This document shows, piece after piece, positions 27,929 through 36,343 of a stretch of 64,000 bases of DNA. The number at the start of each line of letters is the position of its first letter. Within the stretch, counting starts at the first letter, position 1. Both the position numbers and the translations under genes were made by a program. The notes beneath the pieces are model-generated. The model was not told where the DNA came from. It ran no database searches and was given only the letters and a program-made list of their open reading frames with translations. The stretch is from Roseinatronobacter domitianus (GTDB lineage Bacteria; Pseudomonadota; Alphaproteobacteria; Rhodobacterales; Rhodobacteraceae), in assembly GCF_023336755.1 (NCBI RefSeq), contig NZ_JALZWP010000011.1, positions 44,130-108,129 on the forward strand, read 5' to 3'.

Positions 27929-29631
27929 TGCGCGTCGGTCATCGCGTCGGGAGGGGTTTTGCCCTGCTCGATCTTGCGGCGCACAAGATCCACGTCCAAA
28001 TCCGGGTGCGGCGCAAAGGACAAGGCGCGCCGCCACTGGAAACGTGCCTCGCGTTCCCGGCCCACAGCCCAATACACATCGCCCAGATGATCGTTCAGGA
28101 TCGGATCGGTCGGCATCAACTCCACCGCGCGTTCCATGACCGGCACGGCCTCATCATAGCGCCCCAGTCGATAATAGGCCCAGCCCAGACTGTCGACGAT
28201 ATACCCGCTATCGGGTTCCGCTTCGACCGCGCGTTCGATCATGCCAAGGGCTTCATCCAATTTCATCCCTTTATCTATCAGCGAATAGCCGAGGTAATTC
28301 AGCACTTGCGGCTCATCCGGGACAAATTCCAGAACGCGGCGGAATTCGGGTTCGGCACGCTCCCATTCGCCAAGGCGTTCAAGCGTGATGGCGCGGGTAT
28401 ATAGTAACACCCAATGCCGTTCCTCGACGCTCTCCAGCAGGTCAAGGGCATGGGCATAGGCAGCTTCTGCCTGTTCAAATTCTTCCTCGCGGCGCAACTG
28501 ATCGCCAAGAGCGCTATGCACAAGAACAGAGTCCGGCCGGTCACGCGACAAAGCGCGCAGGCTCTCGATAGCCCTTTCGACATCGCCGCTGCGGGCAAGC
28601 GCATTGGCCTTTCCAAGCTGCGCGGCCAGGTATTGCGGATTGTCGGCAGGCATCCGGTCATAGACCGCGTTTGCAAGGGAATATTGTTCGGCCCGTTCCA
28701 GAAGCTGCCCGGTGAACAAGATAGCCTCTGCATGGTCAGGCCGCAGCGCCAGCGCAAGCCGGGCGTATATCAGCGGGAGCCAATCGCCACGCTCTACGGG
28801 AAGTGCAGCGGCAAGTGTGAAATAAGTCTCTGCCATGCCATCGCGGGCAGAGGTAATCGTCTCGAACGGGATTGCACGTCCCTCGCGCAGCGCGGCGCGC
28901 AGCTCCGCAACATCCTGATCCGGCGCTGCTCCGAACATCGCATCGGTCAGCTGTAGCGCATCGTCCATCCGCCCAAGCTGCGACAAGATGGAAATATGCG
29001 CGACGACACCACGACGGCTAAGTCCGATTGGCCCTTCGGCCTCCCCGGTCAACAAGGTTTCAGCGCGCTCCAGATCGCCCACGAAGGCAAGCGCCAGCGC
29101 CTTGAAATACAACGCGAAAGGCGCCAGTTCTTCGCGCTCTGCGATGACGACATCGAAGGCTGCCAGCGCATCCGACATGCTGCCGCGCCCCAATTCGGCC
29201 CAGGCGCGTGCCATGGGGTCGGTCAGCGGGCCGGTCTGCGCACCGTCCTCAATGGCTGCGATCGCCACGTCATAAACGCTTCGGTTGAAAGCATCAGCTT
29301 GCATGAGCAGGTTGGCGACATTGCTTGCGCTGCCGCTTGCCGTAATCTCTGCGGCGCGCTCTACCGCGCGTTCGAAATTCCCTGCCAGCAAATGACCCTG
29401 CATGGACAATTCGCGAAAACCGGGATTGTCGGGGTCGGTTTGCAACAAGCGATCATGGCTTGCGGCCATTTCTTCGAAATCACTGTGGGTCACGGCCACC
29501 CGTGACGACAGGAACGCACCCGCCACACCAATGTCAGGGCGGGGTTGCGCCGGGGCGGGGTCGAAGGGCAGGCTTGCCAGCAGCGAAGCGCACATGGCCA
29601 GCTTCGCTATAAAGATCACAGGTTTTTGCAC
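27925..29631 (-). CDS. Tetratricopeptide-repeat protein, exported
   Basis: 568 residues. Signal peptide: MQKPVIFIAKLAMCASLLASLP followed by proline-rich mature start; the GTG at 29631 is selected because GGAGAA lies 8 bases upstream and it places the signal peptide at the N-terminus. TPR units fill most of the protein; well-formed ones near the C-terminus include VLNYLGYSLIDKGMKLDEAL and GWAYYRLGRYDEAVPVMERA. Similar alphaproteobacterial TPR proteins sit upstream of ispE; their partners are unknown. Overlaps ispE by 4 bases. Confidence 0.85.
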   Translation of the reverse strand: MQKPVIFIAKLAMCASLLASLPFDPAPAQPRPDIGVAGAFLSSRVAVTHSDFEEMAASHDRLLQTDPDNPGFRELSMQGHLLAGNFERAVERAAEITASGSASNVANLLMQADAFNRSVYDVAIAAIEDGAQTGPLTDPMARAWAELGRGSMSDALAAFDVVIAEREELAPFALYFKALALAFVGDLERAETLLTGEAEGPIGLSRRGVVAHISILSQLGRMDDALQLTDAMFGAAPDQDVAELRAALREGRAIPFETITSARDGMAETYFTLAAALPVERGDWLPLIYARLALALRPDHAEAILFTGQLLERAEQYSLANAVYDRMPADNPQYLAAQLGKANALARSGDVERAIESLRALSRDRPDSVLVHSALGDQLRREEEFEQAEAAYAHALDLLESVEERHWVLLYTRAITLERLGEWERAEPEFRRVLEFVPDEPQVLNYLGYSLIDKGMKLDEALGMIERAVEAEPDSGYIVDSLGWAYYRLGRYDEAVPVMERAVELMPTDPILNDHLGDVYWAVGREREARFQWRRALSFAPHPDLDVDLVRRKIEQGKTPPDAMTDAQ

Positions 29632-29724
29632 GCCGGGGCTTCTCCGTTTGGTTGCGATAACCCTAGTGCCATGCCCCCCGACAGGCAATCGCCTGCCAAT
29701 CAAAATTCGGTTTATCTTGGCCGA

Positions 29725-31374
29725 TTACATATTTGGATAGTTCGGCCCATCCCCACCTTGCGGCGTGACCCAGTTGATGTTCTGGCTTGGGTCTTTGATA
29801 TCACACGTCTTACAATGGACGCAGTTCTGGAAGTTGATGACAAAGCGTGGATCGCTCCCCGCCTCTTCCACCACTTCATACACGCCCGCCGGGCAATAGC
29901 GTTGCGCGGGTTCGGCGTATTTGGGCAGGTTGACCTTGATCGGCACGGTCGGGTCGACCAGCGTCAGGTGCGCGGGCTGGCTTTCTTCATGGTTGGTAAA
30001 GGAATAAGCCACGTTGGTCAGCCTGTCGAAGGACAGCTTGCCATCCGCCTTGGGGTAGTCGATGGGCTTGTGCTTGGCGGCCTCGCCCGTCGCCTCAGCG
30101 TCCGACTTGCCATGCCCGATTGTGCCAAACAGCGAAAAACCGAGCGTGTTGGTCCACATGTCCAGCCCACCCAGTGTGAGCGAGGGCAAAAGCCCCCATT
30201 TCGACCACATGGGTTTGACATTGCGCACCTTTTTCAGGTCTTGGCCCACCGGGCCGTTGCGCAGTTCATGTTCATAGGCTGTTAGCTCATCCCCCGAACG
30301 GTCCGCCTTGATGGCCTGATACGCAGCCTCTGCTGCGGCCTTGCCCGACAGCATGGCGTTATGGTTGCCCTTGATGCGCGGCACGTTGACCAACCCGGCC
30401 GAACAGCCAAGCAGCGCGCCACCGGGGAACACCACCTTGGGGATGGACTGGTAGCCACCTTCGGAAATGGCGCGCGCGCCATAGGCGACACGTTTGCCGC
30501 CCTTGAGCAGTTCAGCCACCATTGGGTGATGCTTGAACCGCTGGAATTCCTGATAGGGCGACAGATACGGGTTCTCGTAGTTCAAATGCACCACGAAGCC
30601 GACATACACTTGGTTGTTGTCAATGTGGTAGATGAAGCTGCCACCTCCGGCATTGCTGCCCAAGGGCCAACCCATCGTATGCGTGACGGTGCCGATCCGG
30701 TGCTTTTCCGGGTCGATTTCCCAGATTTCCTTCATGCCAAGGCCAAATTTCTGCGGTTCCATGCCATCCGACAGGTTGAACCGCGAAATCACCTCTTTCG
30801 ACAATGAGCCGCGCACGCCTTCGGACAGGAACACATATTTACCGTGAAGCTCCATTCCCGGCTCATACCCATCGCCCGGTGTGCCATCGGGGTTCTTGCC
30901 AAATTCGCCCGCGACCACGCCCTTGACCGCGCCATCCTCGCCATAAACCAGTTCGGAACAGGACATGCCGGGGAAAATCTCTACCCCCAGTTCTTCGGCC
31001 TGTTCGGCCATCCAGCGGCAGACATTCGCCATCGACACGATGTAATTGCCGTGATTGTTCATCAACGGCGGCATCGGCCAGTTCGGCACACGGATGCTGC
31101 CCGCTTCGCCCAGCATGTAGAAATTGTCTTTACGCACGGGCACGGAAATCGGCGCGCCGCGGTCTTTCCAGTCGGGGATAAGCGCATCCAGGCCGCAGGG
31201 GTCCAGAACCGCGCCCGACAAGATATGGGCGCCGACCTCTGACCCTTTTTCAAGCACGACCACGCCCAGATCGGGATCAAGCTGCTTCAGCCGGATCGCG
31301 GCGGACAGGCCAGCAGGACCCGCGCCCACGATGACGACATCATATTCCATGGCTTCACGGTCGATGGCGGTCAT
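29725..31374 (-). CDS. Electron-transfer flavoprotein-ubiquinone oxidoreductase
   Basis: 549-residue membrane-associated flavoprotein passing electrons from ETF to ubiquinone during fatty- and amino-acid oxidation. The FAD-binding IVGAGPAGLSAAIRL is at about 15-29. In the C-terminal part the [4Fe-4S] cysteines sit in FQNCVHCKTCDIKDPSQNI. Length matches the family (about 550). No ETF alpha/beta genes lie in the window. It is divergent from greA with a 261-base spacer containing a strong hairpin. Confidence 0.97.
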   Translation of the reverse strand: MTAIDREAMEYDVVIVGAGPAGLSAAIRLKQLDPDLGVVVLEKGSEVGAHILSGAVLDPCGLDALIPDWKDRGAPISVPVRKDNFYMLGEAGSIRVPNWPMPPLMNNHGNYIVSMANVCRWMAEQAEELGVEIFPGMSCSELVYGEDGAVKGVVAGEFGKNPDGTPGDGYEPGMELHGKYVFLSEGVRGSLSKEVISRFNLSDGMEPQKFGLGMKEIWEIDPEKHRIGTVTHTMGWPLGSNAGGGSFIYHIDNNQVYVGFVVHLNYENPYLSPYQEFQRFKHHPMVAELLKGGKRVAYGARAISEGGYQSIPKVVFPGGALLGCSAGLVNVPRIKGNHNAMLSGKAAAEAAYQAIKADRSGDELTAYEHELRNGPVGQDLKKVRNVKPMWSKWGLLPSLTLGGLDMWTNTLGFSLFGTIGHGKSDAEATGEAAKHKPIDYPKADGKLSFDRLTNVAYSFTNHEESQPAHLTLVDPTVPIKVNLPKYAEPAQRYCPAGVYEVVEEAGSDPRFVINFQNCVHCKTCDIKDPSQNINWVTPQGGDGPNYPNM

Positions 31375-31579
31375 GTTCGCTCCTAATCATTGCGCATGGC
31401 GGCACCTGCGCGACATATTCTGTCGCACAGCCCTAGCCCAGGTCTGGCGGCAGGGTCAATGCTTACGCGGCGTTGCAGCACGAACAACCGTCAGAACGCG
31501 ACAATATGTATCCGCAACACGAAATTCGCATTGCGCTTGCAATCGGCGTGCCTCTGCGCTCAGATACAGTTGGAGTAAC

Positions 31580-31610
31580 AGATAGCCCCGGCCCAAGCCG
31601 CGGGCTGTCT
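31580..31610 (+). promoter_or_regulatory. Leader hairpin upstream of greA
   Basis: A long stem: AGATAGCCC pairs with GGGCTGTCT (one G-T pair), then after a single bulged C four more pairs close a CCAA tetraloop. TTTATATATAA follows, then AGTGGGGA and the greA ATG 26 bases further on. The form resembles a terminator or attenuator in the greA leader. Function is inferred from structure only. Confidence 0.55.
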
Positions 31611-31635
31611 TTATATATAAGAGTGGGGACGATAC

Positions 31636-32106
31636 ATGGAAAAACTGCCCCTGACCCGCGCCGGTCAGCAACTTCTGGACGCAGAATTGAAGCGTTTGAA
31701 GTCCACCGAGCGCCCGGCGGTGATCCGCGCCATTGCGGAAGCCCGCGAGCATGGCGACCTGTCGGAAAATGCCGAATACCACGCAGCTCGTGAAAAGCAG
31801 AGCTTCATCGAGGGTCGGATCAAAGAGCTGGAATCGGTCCTGTCGCGTGCAGATGTCATCGATCCGGCAAAGCTGTCGGGCAGCGTCAAATTCGGCGCGT
31901 CGGTCAAGCTGGTCGATGAGGATACCGACGAAGAAAAGACCTACCAGATCGTGGGCGAGGCCGAGGCCGATCTGGAAAAGGGATTGCTCAATCTGAAATC
32001 GCCGCTTGCACGGGCGCTGATTGGCAAGGACGAAGGGGATACCGTCACCGTGCGCACGCCGGGCGGAGAACGCAGTTACGAGATACTCGAAATCCAGTAT
32101 ATCTAG
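31636..32106 (+). CDS. greA: Transcription elongation factor GreA
   Basis: 156 residues. It rescues backtracked RNA polymerase by stimulating transcript cleavage. The N-terminal coiled coil begins [21 protein letters not shown] and carries the acidic tip ([18 protein letters not shown], with D and E at the catalytic turn). The C-terminal FKBP-like domain ends in [23 protein letters not shown] lies upstream. A hairpin in the leader may regulate it. The next gene follows after 3 bases. Confidence 0.97.
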   Translation: MEKLPLTRAGQQLLDAELKRLKSTERPAVIRAIAEAREHGDLSENAEYHAAREKQSFIEGRIKELESVLSRADVIDPAKLSGSVKFGASVKLVDEDTDEEKTYQIVGEAEADLEKGLLNLKSPLARALIGKDEGDTVTVRTPGGERSYEILEIQYI

Positions 32107-32109
32107 CGC

Positions 32110-33108
32110 ATGTCACGGACACCGCCTTCCGCCGCAGAGCCAGCATCAGACCGCGTTGCACACCGGGCGGCCCGCGCGCCGTCGCGGCTGATGGATCGCG
32201 GCGTGTTGCGGGCCTTGGCACTGGCGGTCTGGCTGTTGGCGGCGGCTCTGTTCTTCCTGTTGGCAGATTTCGCGACAATGGAAGATGTGACGCTTGCCAT
32301 GTTGGCGGTGGGCCTGTTTTTGCCCGCAATTCTGGTTTCGTTGGTGCTGCTGCTGGCCAATGCCATGTCCGAGATGCGCGCAGAATCTGAACAGCTGCAA
32401 GGCAGCATTGACGAATTGCGCCGCGGCCTGTTGCAGCGCACCGGAGCAGATTCAGACCTGCCGCGTGAAGCCGCCCAGAAGCTGGAAAAACTAAGCGCGC
32501 AGGCCGAGCAGACAGAAAGCCGGCTGACGATGTTCTTTTCGCAGCGCGCACAAGCAGGCCGCGCGGCGCAGACCGCTTCCCAGGAACCCCAAGCGCGGCT
32601 GGCACTTGCCGGGTTCGAAGCCGACCCCGGCGATGCAATGGACCCGGCAACCCTGATCCGCGCGTTGCATTTCCCCGAGGACGCGCAAGACACCGAAGGC
32701 TTCGCCGCGTTGCGCCGTGCCTTGGGGGATGCCCGCATCGCGCCACTTATAAAGGCCGCGCAAGATGTGCTGACCCGGTTGGCGCAGGAAGGCATCTACA
32801 TGGATGACCTGCGCCCCGACCGCGCACGCCCCGAATTTTGGCGGGCCTTCGCGCAGGGCACCCGTGGCGCCTTGGTCGCGCCGCTTGGCGGTATCCGTGA
32901 CCGGTCTTGCCTGGCGCTGAGTGCCGGGCGGATGCGGTCCGATCCCGAATTCCGCGCCGCCGTCCATTTGTTCCTCCGCGAATTCGACAAGGTCTTGTCA
33001 GCCTTCGAGCCTTCGGCGGATGATGCGCAGATCGCGGCGCTGTCCGATACACGGTCCGCGCGCGCTTTCATGCTTTTGGGCCGGGTCAGCGGCGTGTTCG
33101 CGCGGTGA
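32110..33108 (+). CDS. Conserved membrane protein of unknown function
   Basis: 332 residues. Two closely spaced hydrophobic segments near the N-terminus (ALAVWLLAAALFFLLADF about 36-53, MLAVGLFLPAILVSLVLLLA about 63-82) are followed by a coiled-coil-like stretch (EMRAESEQLQGSIDELRRGL, then QKLEKLSAQAEQTESRL) and a soluble C-terminal domain (FDKVLSAFEPSADDAQIAAL). It starts 3 bases after greA, so it is probably co-transcribed. I recognise the protein as an alphaproteobacterial conserved type but know of no assigned function. Confidence 0.8.
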   Translation: MSRTPPSAAEPASDRVAHRAARAPSRLMDRGVLRALALAVWLLAAALFFLLADFATMEDVTLAMLAVGLFLPAILVSLVLLLANAMSEMRAESEQLQGSIDELRRGLLQRTGADSDLPREAAQKLEKLSAQAEQTESRLTMFFSQRAQAGRAAQTASQEPQARLALAGFEADPGDAMDPATLIRALHFPEDAQDTEGFAALRRALGDARIAPLIKAAQDVLTRLAQEGIYMDDLRPDRARPEFWRAFAQGTRGALVAPLGGIRDRSCLALSAGRMRSDPEFRAAVHLFLREFDKVLSAFEPSADDAQIAALSDTRSARAFMLLGRVSGVFAR

Positions 33109-33182
33109 CTTGAATTTGCGCCCGGCGGGCGCTAAGCAAGGTTCACATGTTCACGACCGCGTATCGACGCAGAGGCGGCCCC

Positions 33183-33887
33183 ATGACACTTCCGCAAGAT
33201 TTCTGGCAAGGCTTTCGGGCAGGTTTGCCCTTTCTTCTGGTCATCCTGCCGTTTGGCATTGTCTTTGGTGTGGTTGCGACAGAGGCGGGTCTGAACCTAA
33301 GCCAAACCATGGGCTTTTCCGTCTTCGTGATTGCGGGCGCGGCGCAGTTCGTGGCAATCCAGCTTATGGTGGAAAACGCACCTATCCTGATTATTCTTGC
33401 CACTTCGCTGGCCGTGAACCTGCGCATGGCGATGTATTCCGCCAGCCTTGCCCCGCATCTGGGGCCGGTGCCATGGTGGAAACGCGCGGTTGTGGCCTAT
33501 TTCATGGTCGATCAAGCCTATGCGGCGTCTATCCTGAAATACGAAGACAGCCCACAGATGCCCCCACGCGCAAAGCTGGCCTATTACATGGGCGTCATCA
33601 CCCCGGTCTGCCCCATGTGGTATGTCGCCACTTATGGCGGCGCGGTGCTGGGCGATGTCATCCCGGCGGATTTGCCCATAGACTTTGCGGTGCCAATCAC
33701 CTTCCTGGCCCTGATCGTGCCCATGCTTCGCTCTGCCGCGCATGTGGTCGCTGCCGTGGTGTCTATTACCGGGGTTTTGGTGTTTTCCTTCGTGCCGTTC
33801 AACCTTGGCCTTTTGCTGGCGGCGCTTCTCGCAATGGTCGCGGGCGCAGAGGTGGAACGCAGGATCACGAAGCGGAACGCCGGATGA
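33183..33887 (+). CDS. azlC: AzlC family branched-chain amino-acid exporter, large subunit
   Basis: 234-residue membrane protein of the AzlC family (large subunit of branched-chain amino-acid efflux). Visible: the N-terminal FWQGFRAGLPFLLVILPFGIVFGVVA, a second hydrophobic stretch FVIAGAAQFVAIQLM, and LAVNLRMAMYSASLAPHLG, all highly conserved; about six or seven membrane spans. AGAGGCGG precedes the ATG. The stop overlaps the next start (ATGA), the standard azlC-azlD coupling. Confidence 0.92.
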   Translation: MTLPQDFWQGFRAGLPFLLVILPFGIVFGVVATEAGLNLSQTMGFSVFVIAGAAQFVAIQLMVENAPILIILATSLAVNLRMAMYSASLAPHLGPVPWWKRAVVAYFMVDQAYAASILKYEDSPQMPPRAKLAYYMGVITPVCPMWYVATYGGAVLGDVIPADLPIDFAVPITFLALIVPMLRSAAHVVAAVVSITGVLVFSFVPFNLGLLLAALLAMVAGAEVERRITKRNAG

Positions 33888-34216
33888 CCCTGACCAATCC
33901 CCAAATCTGGCTGGTCATCCTTGGGCTTGGCGCGGGGTCTTACCTGCTGCGACTGTCATTCCTTGGTATTGTCGGAAGCCGCGATCTGCCGGAATGGCTG
34001 CTGCGCCACTTGCGCTATACTGCCGTTGCCGTCATGCCCGGAATGATTACGCCCATGATCCTGTTTCCAGCGGCAACGGGTGGCGCCTTCGACATCGTGC
34101 GCATGGGCGCGGCGATTGCGACCATCGCCATCAGCATCTGGACACGCAATTCAACGCTGACCATTTTCGGCGGTGCCGCGGTCCTGTTCGCACTGCATTT
34201 CCTGCTCGCGGCATAA
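33884..34216 (+). CDS. azlD: AzlD family branched-chain amino-acid exporter, small subunit
   Basis: 110 residues, with three to four hydrophobic spans: IWLVILGLGAGSYLLRLSFL, YTAVAVMPGMITPMILFPAA and the C-terminal FGGAAVLFALHFLLAA. It contains the LPEWLLRHLRYTAVAVMPG motif common to AzlD proteins. The start overlaps the azlC stop by 4 bases. It is convergent with the FAD-linked oxidase gene; the gap is 13 bases. Confidence 0.92.
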   Translation: MTLTNPQIWLVILGLGAGSYLLRLSFLGIVGSRDLPEWLLRHLRYTAVAVMPGMITPMILFPAATGGAFDIVRMGAAIATIAISIWTRNSTLTIFGGAAVLFALHFLLAA

Positions 34217-34229
34217 CACCACAGGCGGC

Positions 34230-35657
34230 TTAGACCCGGCGCAAAACTGCGCCGGGATTCATGATGCCTGCCGGGTCCAGTGCCGTTTTGATCGCCCGCA
34301 TCGCCGCCAGTTTGACAGGGTCGCCATAACGTTCCAGATCAGCAACCTTAAGCCGACCAATCCCATGTTCAGCGCTGACGGACCCACCCATCTGATGCAC
34401 CAGATCATGCACACAGGTCTTGATGGCGTTGCGCTGGTGCTCGTGGTCGGCCCGTGATCGGCCGGGCACAGGGAACACGTTGTAATGCAGGTTTCCGTCG
34501 CCCAGATGGCCAAAACAGTTGATCCTGAAATCGCCAATCCTCGCCAGTTCCGGCCCGGCCCGGTCGATAAAACCGGGAAGTTCCGACAAGGGCAACGAGA
34601 TATCATGGCTCGACACGGCCCCGATATGTCGGTTCGCCTCTGGGATGGATTCGCGCAGGCGCCAGAACTCGGCGCGCTGTGCGGCATTCTGGGCAATTAG
34701 CCCGTCTGTAACCAGCCCGTGTTCCATTGCATCGGTCAGAACCCTTTCCATCAATGTCGCCAAATCAACCCCGGCGGGGGCGCCAAGGTCCAGCAGCACC
34801 ATCCAGTCCGGAGCCCGCGCGAAGGGCTGGCGGACTTGCGGCATGGTTTCGGCCAGAAACGCCAGCCCCATACCGCCGATTAACTCGAAGCCAGAGATCA
34901 TGCCCGACAGCTGCTCCTGCGCCAGTGCCAGCAGGTCCAACGCCGCCTTGGGGCTGGTCACGACCAACATTGCCGCGCCCTCGGACTGGTTGCGCGGGAA
35001 CAGGCGCAAGCTCGCCGCCGTGATAACCCCAAGCGTGCCTTCCGACCCCAGCAAAAGATGCCGCAGGTCATAGCCCGTGTTGTCTTTACGCAACCGCTTT
35101 AGCCCATGCCAGATGCTACCATCGGGCATAACCGCTTCCAGCCCAAGCACCAGATCGCGCGCATTGCCGTAGCGCAACACGTTCACGCCACCCGCATTCG
35201 TGGCCAACAGCCCCCCGATCCGCGCCGACCCTTCGGAGGCCAGTGAAAGCGGGAACAACCGGCCATTGGCTTCGGCGGCAGACTGCACATCCGTCAAGAT
35301 CGCACCCGCCTCGGCCACCAACACGTTTTCGGACGGGTGCACAGCGCGGATCGCTGTCATCCGTTCCAAAGACAGCAGCAACGGTGCGGGGCCGTCAGGT
35401 GTGATCTGACCACCCACCAACCCCGTTCCGCCACCATAAGGCACCACAGCAACGCGCGCCGTATGACAGGCGCGCAGAATCGTCGCCACGTCATCGGTGT
35501 TGCGTGGCAGCGCCACCGCTCCGGCCAGGCCGTCCCAGCGGCCGCGCGGTTCCGACAAATAACGTGTCTCTGGCGCGCGGACGCACCCGTCTGGCAACAT
35601 GTCGGACAGCCGAGACACAAAATCCGCGTCACAAGGGGTCAGGTCAGTTTTCTGCAT
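34230..35657 (-). CDS. FAD-linked 2-hydroxyacid dehydrogenase (GlcD-like oxidase)
   Basis: 475 residues with an N-terminal FAD-binding PCMH domain (VALPRNTDDVATILRACH, then VVPYGGGTGLVGGQITPDG) and a C-terminal FAD-oxidase domain ending in HGIGRLKVADLERYG and MRAIKTALDPAGIMNPG. This is the family of D-lactate, D-2-hydroxyglutarate and glycolate (GlcD) dehydrogenases; the exact acid cannot be told from the sequence. ATG at 35657 begins the family-like N-terminus MQKTDLTPCDADFV; the upstream open frame is GC-rich spacer. Confidence 0.9.
   Translation of the reverse strand: MQKTDLTPCDADFVSRLSDMLPDGCVRAPETRYLSEPRGRWDGLAGAVALPRNTDDVATILRACHTARVAVVPYGGGTGLVGGQITPDGPAPLLLSLERMTAIRAVHPSENVLVAEAGAILTDVQSAAEANGRLFPLSLASEGSARIGGLLATNAGGVNVLRYGNARDLVLGLEAVMPDGSIWHGLKRLRKDNTGYDLRHLLLGSEGTLGVITAASLRLFPRNQSEGAAMLVVTSPKAALDLLALAQEQLSGMISGFELIGGMGLAFLAETMPQVRQPFARAPDWMVLLDLGAPAGVDLATLMERVLTDAMEHGLVTDGLIAQNAAQRAEFWRLRESIPEANRHIGAVSSHDISLPLSELPGFIDRAGPELARIGDFRINCFGHLGDGNLHYNVFPVPGRSRADHEHQRNAIKTCVHDLVHQMGGSVSAEHGIGRLKVADLERYGDPVKLAAMRAIKTALDPAGIMNPGAVLRRV
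34235..34256. terminator. Perfect hairpin at the 3' end of the FAD-linked oxidase gene
   Basis: 9-bp stem CCCGGCGCA / TGCGCCGGG with a 4-base loop (AAAC), inside the last codons of the minus-strand gene and 19 bases after the azlD stop. No T run on either side; it could act as a weak bidirectional terminator between the convergent genes. Confidence 0.4.
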
Positions 35658-35699
35658 GGCCCAGACATTAGCCCCGCGCGCGGGGTGCGCAAGGGGTCG

Positions 35700-35750
35700 C
35701 GCGATATGCGCGGCCCCGTGGGTGGGTGGGTGGGCGCGGCCCGCGCGCGC
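35700..35750. repeat. G-rich low-complexity tract
   Basis: The plus strand has GTGGGTGGGTGGGTGGGCGCG near 35720-35741, four G3 runs with single-base loops, a classical quadruplex pattern. It lies in the 98-base spacer between a GNAT gene and the FAD-oxidase gene. It resembles the tract near 16769. Confidence 0.55.
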
Positions 35751-35755
35751 AGGCA

Positions 35756-36343
35756 CTACGCCCCGGCATCGGTGCGCCCGCGTCGGTCGTTGCGCAAATT
35801 GGCATACAGAACATGTGTCCGCCACCGCCCGGATATCTGCAAATAGCTTTGCGCCACCCCTTCATATTTGAAGCCGGCCCGCTCCAGCACCCCGCGCGAG
35901 GCGACATTCTCCGGCAAGCATGCCGCTTCGATGCGTGACAGGTCCATCAACGTAAAGGCATAATGGACAACAGCCCCGATCGCCTCGCGCATGTAGCCTT
36001 GGCGGGCATAGGGCGCGCCAACCCAATATCCCAATGTGCCTGCTTGCGCCGGACCGCGCCGGATATTGTCCAGCGTGATCGCGCCGACAAGCTGCGAATC
36101 TTCGCGCCGAAATATGAATAATGGCAAAGCCGTATCCAGCCGGTGACAGCGCGCCGCCCAATTCACCCGGTTCAAAAATGCCCGCCGCGACAGATGGTCG
36201 TCCGACCATGTCGGCTCCCACGGGGTCAGGAACCCGGCAGAGGCGCGGCGCAGATCAGACCAAGGGCGATAATCGATATGTTGCGGCAAACGCAGAACCA
36301 GACGGTCACTGTCCAGTTGCAGCTTGGGCCGCCGCCCCAGCAT
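35756..36343 (-). CDS. RimJ-like GNAT N-acetyltransferase
   Basis: 195 residues similar to RimJ/RimL ribosomal-protein N-terminal acetyltransferases. Acetyl-CoA motif A is seen as LGYWVGAPYARQGYMREAI (about 107-125), and IEAACLPENVASRGVLERAGF is a strong RimJ/RimL signature. Substrate cannot be fixed: ribosomal S5 or small molecules. The ATG shares a base with the stop of the M16 protease gene (TGATG), so it is translationally coupled to it and part of the long minus-strand run. Confidence 0.88.
   Translation of the reverse strand: MLGRRPKLQLDSDRLVLRLPQHIDYRPWSDLRRASAGFLTPWEPTWSDDHLSRRAFLNRVNWAARCHRLDTALPLFIFRREDSQLVGAITLDNIRRGPAQAGTLGYWVGAPYARQGYMREAIGAVVHYAFTLMDLSRIEAACLPENVASRGVLERAGFKYEGVAQSYLQISGRWRTHVLYANLRNDRRGRTDAGA

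Noticed and set aside
31456..31782. 108-codon minus-strand frame in front of greA
   Set aside because: It overlaps the greA start and the leader hairpin and has no family features.
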